Assembly (NCBI RefSeq): GCF_004343035.1
Contig: NZ_SMCQ01000012.1
Coordinates: 1-64,000, forward strand
Source: Longibaculum muris
Lineage (GTDB): Bacteria > Bacillota_I > Bacilli_A > Erysipelotrichales > Coprobacillaceae
DNA: 64,000 bases
Direction: 5' to 3'
A program made the position numbers and the translations under genes. Below the pieces are notes generated by a model. The model saw only the letters and a program-made list of their open reading frames with translations, ran no database searches and was not told the origin of the DNA. This document shows, in pieces, positions 8,327 to 17,711 of the stretch; positions within the stretch are counted from its first letter, which is position 1, and each line of letters opens with the position of its first letter.

Positions 8327-9610
8327 TTATTCACTTATTCCTTCTTCTTGACAAGCCATATGATCTTGAACTCTAAAGAATGGATAATATATAATTGCTG
8401 TTAAAGCAATTAAGATAACTTCTAGAATAATTCCAGAAAGACCGGCAATCATCCAACCATCTAAAATTAGTGGCGTTCCAGTTGCTCCTAAAGCAATTCT
8501 TGGTAAAGAAACAAGTCCTAAATTCATTGCAAAATAAGTAATGATTGCTGTAATCTGAGGAACAAGTAAAAATGGAATTGCCATAACTGGATTTAAAATA
8601 ATTGGCATACCAAAGATAACTGGTTCATTAATATTACATATAGATGGTAAGATACATAATTTTCCTAACGATTTATATCGCTTGCTTTTTGAGAATAATA
8701 ACATATCCAGAGCTAAGCCCATCGTATTTCCTGCTCCACCTAACATCAAGAAATAAAGAAACCCGACTGTTACAATATTTTGCATTGGTTGCCCAGTTCC
8801 AAAAGCGGCTTGATTTTCAACCCCAGCTTGCATAAATAAAATCATCATAAATGGAATTGTGACTTGACCGCCATGAATCCCAAAGAACCAGAACACTTGA
8901 CAAATAAACAATAAAACCAAGAAAGTAATAACACTTCCAGATAAAGCTGATAATGGAGCCGCTAGCACACTATATAACCATTCACTAAATGTCGCACCTG
9001 TCAAAGCATTAAAGATCCCATTAATCACTAAGAAAATTCCGGTAATCACAAACCCTGGAATTAATGCACTAAAAGATTTAGCAACAGTTGGTGGAACTCC
9101 ATCTGGCATTTTAATAACCCAACCTTTTTTAGTTACAAAAGTATAAATAAATCCAACAAGTAACCCCACTAATAAAGCTGTGAATAAACCTTTAGAACCT
9201 AAATAATCAAATGAAAGAACTGTTGTTGGCACTTCATTAATCATGACTTCTGTTAAAGGTGTCATAATAAAGAAAGCTAATACTGATAATAAACCTGAAG
9301 GTATTGCATCATTATTCATTCCTTCGTTTCTGACATAGGCATATCCAGCTGCAAAAGCAACATATAATGCCATTAAATCGGTTGTAAATTTACCAACCAA
9401 AGCTAAGATTTTACCAATTCCGCTACTTTGTAAAAAAGCTTGATATCCACCAATTGATAAAGTACTTACTAATGAAAAAATAGCTCCAATAATAATTAAA
9501 GGCATAATCATATTAAAGGCTGTAGAGACAGCTTTTAATATACGATTGCCACCAACCTTTGTTGCGAGTGGTGCTAAAACATTTTCCATCTTATCCATAA
9601 ATTTCTGCAT
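8327..9610 (-). CDS. PTS EIIC, lactose/cellobiose family
   Basis: A 427-aa polytopic membrane permease of the Lac family of phosphotransferase systems. It begins with the family signature MDKMENVLAPLATKVGGNRILKAVSTAF and carries the conserved NINEPVIFGMPIILNP segment near residue 325, which forms part of the sugar site. It is the membrane channel that works with EIIA at 9667-9993 and EIIB at 5760-6431. The ATG is preceded by AAGGAGAGG. The sugar is likely a beta-linked or N-acetylated disaccharide, inferred from the deacetylase in the operon. Confidence 0.92.
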   Translation of the reverse strand: MQKFMDKMENVLAPLATKVGGNRILKAVSTAFNMIMPLIIIGAIFSLVSTLSIGGYQAFLQSSGIGKILALVGKFTTDLMALYVAFAAGYAYVRNEGMNNDAIPSGLLSVLAFFIMTPLTEVMINEVPTTVLSFDYLGSKGLFTALLVGLLVGFIYTFVTKKGWVIKMPDGVPPTVAKSFSALIPGFVITGIFLVINGIFNALTGATFSEWLYSVLAAPLSALSGSVITFLVLLFICQVFWFFGIHGGQVTIPFMMILFMQAGVENQAAFGTGQPMQNIVTVGFLYFLMLGGAGNTMGLALDMLLFSKSKRYKSLGKLCILPSICNINEPVIFGMPIILNPVMAIPFLLVPQITAIITYFAMNLGLVSLPRIALGATGTPLILDGWMIAGLSGIILEVILIALTAIIYYPFFRVQDHMACQEEGISE

Positions 9611-9666
9611 TCTTCCCTCTCCTTTCGATGCATTTCTACAATATCATTATATAATAGTTCAATTCA

Positions 9667-9993
9667 TTACAAAGACTGTTTATTTCCTCTAAGGGTAGGA
9701 AAAGTTTTATATAAATCAATAAATTCTTTCATCATTGACTTATATAATTGTAAGGACATTAACATATCTTCAGCATGAACTAGCAACAAGTCTAGTTCAC
9801 ATTCTTGATTCAACAATTTGGCATGTATTTGATGAGCCTTTAATAGGAGCTTATTTCCATTATCTAAACAGTATTGTGCTTGATGATAATTATCTTGCTT
9901 TACATACATAAAAGCTTGATGATAAAACTGTTGAGTCTGAGTTGTTAATTGTATAACTGATATTGTATCATTTGTCATTTCTTCTTTTTTCAT
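9667..9993 (-). CDS. PTS EIIA, lactose/cellobiose family
   Basis: A 108-aa cytoplasmic all-helical phosphocarrier. The phospho-accepting His is in LLVHAEDMLMS (residues 70-80), matching the family pattern LLVHAQDHLM. It takes the phosphate from HPr and passes it to the EIIB cysteine. First gene of the PTS operon, starting 46 bp after the phoR stop codon. The ribosome site is GTAGGAG. A TATAAT box lies in the short gap upstream, overlapping the tail of the phoR terminator, so the operon promoter may be embedded there. Confidence 0.9.
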   Translation of the reverse strand: MKKEEMTNDTISVIQLTTQTQQFYHQAFMYVKQDNYHQAQYCLDNGNKLLLKAHQIHAKLLNQECELDLLLVHAEDMLMSLQLYKSMMKEFIDLYKTFPTLRGNKQSL

Positions 9994-10028
9994 ATCATCA
10001 ACTCCTACAATCCCTATTATAAAAAATA

Positions 10029-10050
10029 AAGCGTCTTTTTAAAGACGCTT
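10029..10050 (-). terminator. Intrinsic terminator after phoR
   Basis: AAGCGTCTTT and AAAGACGCTT form a 10-bp stem; on the minus strand it runs into TATTTTTTA. The phoR stop codon is inside the hairpin. Confidence 0.85.
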
Positions 10051-11763
10051 ATATTTCCTATCCTTGCGGAAATGATTCATCACTTGTAATTGTTGTTGAG
10101 GTAAAATTATTTCAATTGTTGTTCCTTTATCAAGTTCACTCATTAAATGAATAGTTCCTTTATAATGCGAAACAATATGTTTCACAATAGCTAAACCAAG
10201 TCCTGTTCCCCCACGTTGTCTACTTCTTCCTTTATCCACCCGATAAAACCTTTCAAACACACGTGATTGATCTGCTAAAGGAATCCCTATACCACTATCC
10301 TTAACAACAATCTTCATTGCCTCACTCAGTTCTTCAATACGTACACTCACACTTCCATGATCTTTATTATACTTAATCGCATTTCCAATAACATTATTAA
10401 GCAAAGTATAAATTTGTTGATGATTCCCAATATAAGTCATATCATCAAAAGTAACATCCATATGAATATCATGTTTAGCAATCTCCACTTCATAACTATC
10501 CAGCACTTCCTCAACCAAACCTTTCATCTTTAAAGGAAGCATTTCAACCTCAATATCCATATTTTCAATTCTTGACAACATCAAAATATCATTAATCAAT
10601 CCAGACATACTATTCACTTCATCTTGAATCTTCTCTAACATTCTTTGTTTTTGACTTTCATCCTGAATTAATCCCTGTGCCAATAAATCACTATATCCTC
10701 TAATCGAAGTCATTGGTGTTTTCAATTCATGAGAAACATTAGAAAAAAATTCACTACGCATTTTTTCAGCTTTTTTTGCTGCGGTTATATCAACAAACAA
10801 AAGTGTCGTACCTAAATAAACACGTGAAATATAACAAGCATAAATACTATGATTAATTTTTATTTGTACTTCTTGTTTAGGAACATTATTTTCTAAAGCA
10901 TTAATGATTTCTGGATAATATAGATAATCCATAAACTGATCATAGGGTTTCATATCCCCTAAAATAGAAATAGCTCTAGCATTAATACTTAATATTTTAT
11001 AATTTTCATCTAATAAAACAAAACCTTCATTCATTTGTTTTAAGATTTCATCCATTTTAATACGTTCTAATTTCACTTCTCTCATCGACTTACGTAAACG
11101 ATGAGAAAGATTATGAATTGTATTAACAATAATATTAAACTCCTGATAATCATATTTCTTTAAATCAAAACGAAAATCTTTTGTCATATGATCTAAACTA
11201 TCACTAATTTCAATAATTGGTTTAGAAATAGTATAGGCTAACTTTCTTGATAAAAAGAAAGCAATCACAAAAGAGATCATTGCACTGATAGATAAAGCCG
11301 GTATTAACGAAGGCAAATAATCAATAAGACCATTATAAGGAATTGATAATCGTAAAACATAATCTTGATTATAATAGGCTACATATAACGTCTTTTCTCC
11401 TGTTGTTTCTGAACGTCTAATAGCATAACCTTCTTTATGTTTAAAAGCTTCTTGGACTTCCTGACGTTCAAAATGATTTTCTGAAATCGAACGTGATACT
11501 GTATCGGCAACGACATTTCCTTTTGTATCAATAATACTAATACGGGTTTGATCGGAATAAGCTAATGGATTAAGTTTATCAACTTGTTGTTCAAGGGATT
11601 GATTTTTATCAATTGCATAATCAATTAACTTCAACGAGTATAACATTTCTCTTTTGGTTGTATTCAACAAACCATTTGAAATAAGTGTTGCTGAAAGAAA
11701 ACAACTGCTTAAAAGAGCAATAATTAAAATAAATATAAAATAACGGAGGATTGACTTAGTCAT
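10039..11763 (-). CDS. phoR: PhoR-type phosphate sensor histidine kinase
   Basis: A 574-aa membrane kinase. Two transmembrane helices (about 8-28 and 155-175) flank an extracellular sensor part. A HAMP-like linker, a PAS domain (NEGFVLLDENYKILSIN), HisKA with the phospho-His in SNVSHELKTPMTSIRGY, and a HATPase domain with N box NAIKYN, DSGIGIP and GGTGLGLAIV follow. I start at ATG 11763, preceded by AAGGAGG; it overlaps the response-regulator stop. Last gene of the pst-pho operon; it should phosphorylate the PhoB-like regulator when phosphate is scarce. Confidence 0.93.
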   Translation of the reverse strand: MTKSILRYFIFILIIALLSSCFLSATLISNGLLNTTKREMLYSLKLIDYAIDKNQSLEQQVDKLNPLAYSDQTRISIIDTKGNVVADTVSRSISENHFERQEVQEAFKHKEGYAIRRSETTGEKTLYVAYYNQDYVLRLSIPYNGLIDYLPSLIPALSISAMISFVIAFFLSRKLAYTISKPIIEISDSLDHMTKDFRFDLKKYDYQEFNIIVNTIHNLSHRLRKSMREVKLERIKMDEILKQMNEGFVLLDENYKILSINARAISILGDMKPYDQFMDYLYYPEIINALENNVPKQEVQIKINHSIYACYISRVYLGTTLLFVDITAAKKAEKMRSEFFSNVSHELKTPMTSIRGYSDLLAQGLIQDESQKQRMLEKIQDEVNSMSGLINDILMLSRIENMDIEVEMLPLKMKGLVEEVLDSYEVEIAKHDIHMDVTFDDMTYIGNHQQIYTLLNNVIGNAIKYNKDHGSVSVRIEELSEAMKIVVKDSGIGIPLADQSRVFERFYRVDKGRSRQRGGTGLGLAIVKHIVSHYKGTIHLMSELDKGTTIEIILPQQQLQVMNHFRKDRKYKRL

Positions 11764-12442
11764 GTGAATCCTCCTTTTCAACAAATCGATAACCTACTGA
11801 TCGAATTGTTTTAATATATTTTTCTCCATCATCATCTAATTTCTTTCTTAATGATCTAATATGCACATCTAGCGCTCTAGACTCACCTATAAAATCATAA
11901 CCCCAGATATTATTCAATAATTCATCTCTTTCAACAACACGTTGTTTATTTTCTATTAAATATAACAACAATTGATATTCTTTATGTGTCAAATCCATAA
12001 TCTGATCAAAATGAGTCACAACATGTGTTGATTTATCAATTGTTAGACTTGGAGTTTTAATCTGTTTTGATTTTGGTTGTACCCTTCTTAATAATGTACG
12101 AACACGAGCACATAGTTCAAGAACGCCAAATGGTTTTGTCATATAATCATCGCTGCCACTATCTAAACCATGAATTTTATCAATTTCAGTATCTTTAGCA
12201 CTTAAAATTAAAATGGGAACTTGGGTATTTGTTTCTCTAATTTTCTTTACTGCTGTAATTCCATCCATTTGTGGTAACATAACATCAAAGATTGCAAGAT
12301 CTGGGGCAAATTCATGGAAAGCTGCAATCGCATCAATAGCATTATCAAACAAAATAACTTGATAACCATTGGATTCCAATGATAATTTCACAATTTCCTG
12401 AATATTTTCATCATCTTCTATGACAAATATACGCTCGTTCAT
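11756..12442 (-). CDS. phoB: PhoB/PhoP-type response regulator
   Basis: A 228-aa OmpR/PhoB-family regulator. The receiver domain has the acidic pair in EDDEN, the phospho-Asp in IFDVMLPQMDG, and the Lys in TKPFG. The C-terminal winged-helix DNA-binding domain ends with the usual VDVHIRSLRKKLD-like and IRSVGYRF motifs. Encoded between phoU and phoR; by context it binds the Pho-box-like repeats upstream of the two pstS genes. Confidence 0.93.
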   Translation of the reverse strand: MNERIFVIEDDENIQEIVKLSLESNGYQVILFDNAIDAIAAFHEFAPDLAIFDVMLPQMDGITAVKKIRETNTQVPILILSAKDTEIDKIHGLDSGSDDYMTKPFGVLELCARVRTLLRRVQPKSKQIKTPSLTIDKSTHVVTHFDQIMDLTHKEYQLLLYLIENKQRVVERDELLNNIWGYDFIGESRALDVHIRSLRKKLDDDGEKYIKTIRSVGYRFVEKEDSHD

Positions 12443-12453
12443 TTTTCTTCCTC

Positions 12454-13113
12454 CTAAATAAGTCGGTGTTGATTGACTGTTCCCGTCTGATTAAACTCTA
12501 ACCATTCACAAATATTAACAGCATGATCTCCTACTCTTTCTAAATACTTAGCAATCATAAGAAAATCAATACAATAATCCACCTTTTCACTATTTTCCTT
12601 TAAAATTTCAATAACCTCTTGTTTTACTTCTTCAAACAAACTATCAATCTCATCATCCATATCCTTAACCATTTGAGCCGTTGTTAAATCCTTTTTAATA
12701 AAAGCATCAATCGCTTCATGAACCATAATTTTTGCCTTCTTAGCCATAGTTGGAATATGTTCGACTGTACGATAAGCATGTTTCCCTTCAAAATGATAAA
12801 TAATTTCTGCAATATCAGCTGCCTGATCACCAATTCTTTCCAAATCAGTAACAATCTTTAAAGCTGAAGTCACATTTCTCAAATCACTAGCAATTGGCTG
12901 TTGGCGTAAAATTAAACTAAAAGCCCTAGATTCAATACTTCTTTCCATATCATTAATCAATCGATCATTTTCAATAATCTCTTTAGCCAAAGCTTTATCA
13001 TGATGTTTAAAAGCATCAATCATATTTTCTATAGAAACTTCAACCAAATGACCCATCTTTGTTAAATCAATATTTAACTTATCCAATTGCTCATCAAAAA
13101 CTCTACGCATCAT
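12454..13113 (-). CDS. phoU: PhoU phosphate-signalling protein
   Basis: A 219-aa all-helical protein made of two similar PhoU repeats, each with the metal-binding pattern E/DxxxD (VTDLERIGDQAADIAE in the first, AKYLERVGDHAVNICEW in the second). PhoU links Pst transporter activity to the PhoR kinase, damping signalling when phosphate is plentiful. Located between pstB and the response regulator, as in many Firmicutes. Confidence 0.95.
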   Translation of the reverse strand: MMRRVFDEQLDKLNIDLTKMGHLVEVSIENMIDAFKHHDKALAKEIIENDRLINDMERSIESRAFSLILRQQPIASDLRNVTSALKIVTDLERIGDQAADIAEIIYHFEGKHAYRTVEHIPTMAKKAKIMVHEAIDAFIKKDLTTAQMVKDMDDEIDSLFEEVKQEVIEILKENSEKVDYCIDFLMIAKYLERVGDHAVNICEWLEFNQTGTVNQHRLI

Positions 13114-13157
13114 AATACTACCTCCATTATATTTATTTTTTCATCAAAACACAACCA

Positions 13158-13910
13158 TTAACCAAAACGTCCAGTAATATAATCCTCAGTTCGCTTATCC
13201 TGAGGTAATGAGAAAATATCTTTTGTCTTACCATATTCCACCATTTCACCTACTAAGAAAAAAGCAGTATAATCAGCAATACGTGATGCTTGCTGCATAT
13301 TATGAGTGACTATGGCTATCGTATACTTGTTCTTTAATTCCATCAGCAATTCTTCAATTTTTAAAGTTGAAATGGGATCCAAGGCACTGGTTGGTTCATC
13401 CAACAAGATGACTTCTGGTTCAACTGCTAGACATCTAGCAATACATAGACGTTGTTGTTGTCCACCAGATAATCCTAATGCTGAAGAATGTAAACGATCC
13501 GCAACTTCATCATATAACGCTGCTGCTTTTAAGCTTTTTTCTACAATCACATCTAATTCTTTTTTATTTTTAATCCCATGTATTCTTGGTCCATAAGCAA
13601 CATTATCATAAATACTCATAGGAAAAGGATTAGGTTGTTGAAAAACCATTCCAACTTTCTTTCTTAAAATCGTTGTATCGACGCGACTATCATATATATT
13701 TTCATCATCTAATAAGATTTCACCTTCAATTTTTACATTATTTACATAATCATTCATACGATTTAAAGTCTTTAAGAATGTAGATTTACCACATCCTGAA
13801 GGACCAATAAAAGCTGTAATCTTATTTTCCATAATATCTAAACTCACATCTTTTAAGGCATGTTTTTCACCATAATAAAGATTTAAATTTCTTGCTTGTA
13901 TCTTTGCCAT
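13158..13910 (-). CDS. pstB: Phosphate ABC transporter ATPase PstB
   Basis: A 250-aa ABC ATPase. Walker A is [16 protein letters not shown], signature [16 protein letters not shown], Walker [14 protein letters not shown]-loop VTHNM. The segment [23 protein letters not shown] is specific for PstB. It energises phosphate import through PstC and PstA. Separated from pstA by only 3 bp. Confidence 0.97.
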   Translation of the reverse strand: MAKIQARNLNLYYGEKHALKDVSLDIMENKITAFIGPSGCGKSTFLKTLNRMNDYVNNVKIEGEILLDDENIYDSRVDTTILRKKVGMVFQQPNPFPMSIYDNVAYGPRIHGIKNKKELDVIVEKSLKAAALYDEVADRLHSSALGLSGGQQQRLCIARCLAVEPEVILLDEPTSALDPISTLKIEELLMELKNKYTIAIVTHNMQQASRIADYTAFFLVGEMVEYGKTKDIFSLPQDKRTEDYITGRFG

Positions 13911-13913
13911 AAT

Positions 13914-14777
13914 TTATCCTCTCTTATTCACATCAAATTGATTTGAAATCCATTTTGCTATAAAGTTCAACAACAAAATAATTAATATTAATATAAATGC
14001 AATAACAAATGCCTGTTCATAATGAGCCTTTGCCATCTCTAAATAAAGCTGAATTGTCAATGTCCCACCACTAGAGAAAAGATGTCCAAATAAACTTTTA
14101 GGCAACACGGATAAACTTCCAGCAGTAAATAGTAAAGCTGCCGACTCAGCTACAATTCGACCCATTGCTAAAATCACTCCCGTTAAAATACCCGGAATCG
14201 CACTTGGTAAAAGAACACTTCTAATCATATACCATTTCGTTGAGCCCATGCCTAAAGCCGCTTCTCGATAACTCTTAGGTACAGCTTGCAAAGCAACTTG
14301 TGCATTTCTTGAGATAATCGGTAAAATCATAATGGCAAGTGTTAAAGACCCTGTTAAAATTGAATATTCTAATTTCAATACACCACCAAAAAACAACATT
14401 CCAAATAAACCATAAATAATTGAAGGAATCCCAGCTAAAACCTCGGTTGTAAAGGAAATGATATTCACAAACTTTTTATTTGTTGCATATTCATTTAAAT
14501 AAATAGCGCCACCTATTCCAATTGGACAAGCAATCACTAAGGTTACAACAATGATATAAATAGTATTAATAATATTAGGTAAAATCCCTACAGTATTCTT
14601 TAAAATGCTTGTTGTTTGAATAAGATAATCAAACGAAAAATGTGGAATCCCTCGATAACAGATATATCCAATAATAACTACTAATAACGAAACCGAAATA
14701 AAAGTAGACAACTGAATCAAAACATGAACAACATTATCAATAACCCTACTTTTCTTTTCATAAATACTGTTATTCAT
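13914..14777 (-). CDS. pstA: Phosphate ABC transporter permease PstA
   Basis: A 287-aa permease with six hydrophobic helices and the PstA coupling motif (SYREAALGMGSTKWYMIRSVLLPSAIPGI). Start chosen at ATG 14777, preceded by AAGGGGTG, rather than the GTG three codons upstream. It overlaps the end of pstC by 8 bp, which indicates translational coupling. Confidence 0.95.
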   Translation of the reverse strand: MNNSIYEKKSRVIDNVVHVLIQLSTFISVSLLVVIIGYICYRGIPHFSFDYLIQTTSILKNTVGILPNIINTIYIIVVTLVIACPIGIGGAIYLNEYATNKKFVNIISFTTEVLAGIPSIIYGLFGMLFFGGVLKLEYSILTGSLTLAIMILPIISRNAQVALQAVPKSYREAALGMGSTKWYMIRSVLLPSAIPGILTGVILAMGRIVAESAALLFTAGSLSVLPKSLFGHLFSSGGTLTIQLYLEMAKAHYEQAFVIAFILILIILLLNFIAKWISNQFDVNKRG

Positions 14778-15702
14778 GTTGATCACCCCTTGTCAAAATA
14801 TAAGTCAATACTAAATTAATACAAATAATAAAGATAAACAAAATCAAACCAATCGTAAATAAAACTTCACGATGTAATCCAGATGCATAACTCATTTCAG
14901 TAACAATCGCCGTTGTTAAAAAACGAACAGAATGAAATGGTAAAGGTATATTTACTGAATTACCAGCCACTAATAATATTGCCATTGCTTCACCAATTGC
15001 ACGTCCAACACCTAAAACAATTGCTGACATAATCCCATTCTTAGCTGCTGGTAAAACGACTTTAAAAATAGTTTGAATTTGACTTGCCCCTAAAGCTAAA
15101 GAACTTTTTCGATAATCATCAGGGACTGTTTTTAAAGCTGTTTCACTAATATTAATTAATGTTGGTAAAATCATAATGGCTAAAACAAGAATAGCCGAGA
15201 TTAAATTAGAGCCCCCTGTAAATTGATGGGTTAAAGAATCTTTGAAGATAAACAACTCAAGTTGATACATGAGTGGATTGATAATGAGGATTCCTAAGAG
15301 TCCATACACAACAGAAGGAATACCTGCTAAGAGTTCAATCGCTGATTTTACAACCTTTCTCACTCTTTTTGAAGCAATTTCTGATAAATTAATAGCTGTT
15401 AATAAACCAATTGGAACCGCAATCCCTATAGCAAGAAATACTCCTAAAATAGATGTTAGTATAATATATAAAATTCCATACTCTGGATGTGTCGCGGTAG
15501 GCGCCCAAACCTGACCAAATAAAATATCTGTTAACCCAACTTTAAACAAAGCTGGTGTTCCTGAAATAAACATATATGCAGTAATAGATAACACTGCAAT
15601 AATTGAAACAATTGCACAACCTTTTAAAATAATTGCTGCTGCTTTTTCAACAGTTGATTTACTTTTATGATGAGCGAGAATTGATAACATACTTCTTTCC
15701 AT
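14770..15702 (-). CDS. pstC: Phosphate ABC transporter permease PstC
   Basis: A 310-aa membrane permease, partner of PstA. The coupling segment is DDYRKSSLALGASQIQTIFKVVLPAA; conserved ELLAGIPSVVYGLLG lies at about 140. A long N-terminal arm precedes the first helix. Starts 10 bp after the second pstS gene with an AAGGAGGAC ribosome site. Confidence 0.95.
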   Translation of the reverse strand: MERSMLSILAHHKSKSTVEKAAAIILKGCAIVSIIAVLSITAYMFISGTPALFKVGLTDILFGQVWAPTATHPEYGILYIILTSILGVFLAIGIAVPIGLLTAINLSEIASKRVRKVVKSAIELLAGIPSVVYGLLGILIINPLMYQLELFIFKDSLTHQFTGGSNLISAILVLAIMILPTLINISETALKTVPDDYRKSSLALGASQIQTIFKVVLPAAKNGIMSAIVLGVGRAIGEAMAILLVAGNSVNIPLPFHSVRFLTTAIVTEMSYASGLHREVLFTIGLILFIFIICINLVLTYILTRGDQHE

Positions 15703-15712
15703 AATGTCCTCC

Positions 15713-16534
15713 TTATTGTGGACTCATTAATCCTACTGATTGTATAATTTTTTGTCCTTTTGGACTTTGAAGATAATAAAAGACATCTTGAACTTCTTTT
15801 CTTTGTTTTTCAATTGGACCATAAGTTGCCATCACAAATGGTCTTTGTAATAAATACTTTCCTGATTGAATAGATTCCTGATTAACTTCTACATTATCAA
15901 TCGATAAAGCTTTAACACTTTCATCTAAGACATCTAAAGAAACATAACCAATTGCCCCTGAAATTGAACCAACCTTTGCCATAACTGGACCTGTTTCATT
16001 GTATTCATTCGCATATTGACATTGTTCTTCAATCTTAAGAAGTTCTTCAAATGCTACTCTTGTGCCCGAACCAGCTTCACGTCCAATAACTACAATCGGC
16101 TGATTATTACCACCAACTTCCTGCCAGTTTCTAATCTTCCCTTTATAAATATCAATCAATTGTTGATGAGTTAGATTATTGACAGGATTATCCTTACTTG
16201 TAATCACTGCAATTGCATCAATTGCGACTATATTTTCTACTAAGCCTTTTTTCTTTTCACTTGCTTTTAAAGCTCTTGATGAATTTCCAATATCTGCTCG
16301 ATGTTGAAGAACTGCTTCAATCCCTGAACTAGAACCAGTAAACTGTGGTTCTAATTGTAAAGATGGATATTCTTCACTTACACCTTCTCTTAATGCATTC
16401 ATCAGTTTTTCCATTGACGTTGAACCATCTAATGATACCTTATGATAAGGATCTTCTGCTTTTGCCTGACAGCCAAAAATGGTCGCACCAATCACAACAA
16501 GAAAAACTAAAGAAATAACTTTTATTTTATTCAC
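15713..16534 (-). CDS. pstS: Phosphate-binding lipoprotein PstS, second copy
   Basis: A 273-aa phosphate-binding protein with lipobox IFGC (Cys22). Phosphate-site segments are visible: DGSTSMEKLM, FTGSSSGIEAV, IGNSSRAL and GREAGSGTR. It is paralogous to the pstS immediately upstream. It has its own Pho-box-like promoter and is separated from the first copy by a terminator, so the pair can be expressed at different levels. This copy leads directly into pstC. Confidence 0.93.
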   Translation of the reverse strand: MNKIKVISLVFLVVIGATIFGCQAKAEDPYHKVSLDGSTSMEKLMNALREGVSEEYPSLQLEPQFTGSSSGIEAVLQHRADIGNSSRALKASEKKKGLVENIVAIDAIAVITSKDNPVNNLTHQQLIDIYKGKIRNWQEVGGNNQPIVVIGREAGSGTRVAFEELLKIEEQCQYANEYNETGPVMAKVGSISGAIGYVSLDVLDESVKALSIDNVEVNQESIQSGKYLLQRPFVMATYGPIEKQRKEVQDVFYYLQSPKGQKIIQSVGLMSPQ

Positions 16535-16571
16535 TTTATAATCACCTTACTTTTTCTTAACACAAGCATAG

Positions 16572-16624
16572 TTTATATTGTTTTATCTTTAACAAATATC
16601 AAAGACATGTATAAAATGTGTTAA
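16572..16624 (-). promoter_or_regulatory. Pho-box-like repeats and promoter before second pstS
   Basis: Four hexamers on the minus strand recur every 11 bp: TTAACA (16624-16619), TATACA (16613-16608), TTGATA (16602-16597) and TAAAGA (16591-16586). They are followed 8 bp later by a TATAAA -10 (16577-16572). Gram-positive Pho boxes are TT(A/C/T)ACA repeats with 5-bp spacing, which this fits, strongly for the first two and loosely for the last two. Confidence 0.65.
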
Positions 16625-16654
16625 GATTTTGTAAATAGTATACCCAAAAATAAA

Positions 16655-16674
16655 AGTCACGATAATTCGTGACT
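16655..16674 (-). terminator. Terminator between the two pstS genes
   Basis: AGTCACGA and TCGTGACT form an 8-bp stem with loop TAAT; on the minus strand it is followed by TTTTATTTTT. It overlaps the stop codon of the first pstS, so it should make that gene the most strongly expressed of the operon. Confidence 0.85.
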
Positions 16675-17524
16675 ACTTTTGTGGAATAATTAATTTAACT
16701 TGTTTAATAACTGCTTGTCCTTTTTCACTATTAATGAAATTAAATACAGCTTGTACTTGTTCACTTTGTTCTTCAATCTTTCCTTTTGTTGCCATAACAA
16801 ATGGTCTTTGTAATTGATAGCTGCCATCTAAAATTGTTGATTCACTTGCTGTTATACCATCTAACTGTAAAGTATTCACTTTATCCTTACTATCTTCAAC
16901 AATATCTAAAGAAACATAACCAATAGCTCCTTTAGTTTCTTGAACCTTAGCCACTACAGCACCTGTTTCATTTAATTCATTAGCATATTGACACTTATCT
17001 TTAATATCTAAAATTTCTTCAAATGCTCCTCTTGTTCCTGAAGCCGCTTCACGTCCAACGACAACAATCTTTTGATCAGCCCCACCAACTTCTTTCCAAT
17101 TCTTAATTTTACCAGTATAGATATCTGCTAATTGTTGTTTTGTTAAATTTTTTACAGTATTACTTTTTTCAGTAATCATTGCAATCCCATCTAATGCAAC
17201 TACATTTTCTTCAATTCCTTGAGCTTTTTCTTCATCAGTTAAAGCTCTTGAAGAATTACCAATATCCACTTTCCCAGAGGCAACCGCCTTGATTCCTGAA
17301 CCTGATCCAGTAAATTGTGGTTCTAATGATAATTCTGGATAATCTTCACGAATTGCTTCTTTTAAAGCATTCATCAGTTTTTCCATTGAAGTTGATCCTT
17401 CTAAAACAACTTTACCGCTGACATTTGCTTTTGTGCTTTCTCCCTGATTTGTTTCACTATTTCCACAACCAACTAAACTTAAACTCAATACACACGCTAA
17501 TAATAAAGTTCCTAATTTTTTCAT
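16673..17524 (-). CDS. pstS: Phosphate-binding lipoprotein PstS, first copy
   Basis: A 283-aa binding protein with lipobox LVGC (Cys20) and the phosphate-site blocks EGSTSMEKLM, FTGSGSGIKAV, IGNSSRAL and GREAASGTR. Very similar over the whole length to the second copy (CQYANELNETG, GAIGYVSLDIVEDSK, LQRPFVMATKG). First gene of the pst-pho gene set, preceded by a Pho-box-like promoter and followed at once by a terminator. Confidence 0.95.
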   Translation of the reverse strand: MKKLGTLLLACVLSLSLVGCGNSETNQGESTKANVSGKVVLEGSTSMEKLMNALKEAIREDYPELSLEPQFTGSGSGIKAVASGKVDIGNSSRALTDEEKAQGIEENVVALDGIAMITEKSNTVKNLTKQQLADIYTGKIKNWKEVGGADQKIVVVGREAASGTRGAFEEILDIKDKCQYANELNETGAVVAKVQETKGAIGYVSLDIVEDSKDKVNTLQLDGITASESTILDGSYQLQRPFVMATKGKIEEQSEQVQAVFNFINSEKGQAVIKQVKLIIPQK

Positions 17525-17596
17525 TATATCTTTCCTTCCTTGTCTTTCTTATTGACGAGTATAGTTTATATTTTTTTATTATTTTAAAATAGACAG

Positions 17597-17628
17597 ATTA
17601 TCTTGAGTTTAAGTTAATTTTTTGTTAA
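17597..17628 (-). promoter_or_regulatory. Pho-box-like repeats before first pstS
   Basis: TTAACA (17628-17623) and TTAACT (17617-17612) are spaced by exactly 5 bp on the minus strand, as in Gram-positive Pho boxes. A GATAAT -10 candidate follows at 17602-17597. A second -10 candidate, TATAAACTA near 17570-17561, is shared with the second pstS promoter, so the true start is uncertain. Confidence 0.6.
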
Positions 17629-17711
17629 ACAGATTTATCAATTTTGTAGTTCACTTTCGATAACTTTTCAAAAGAATAGGAGTATAATAGAAACAGAAAG
17701 AAGGAATGATT

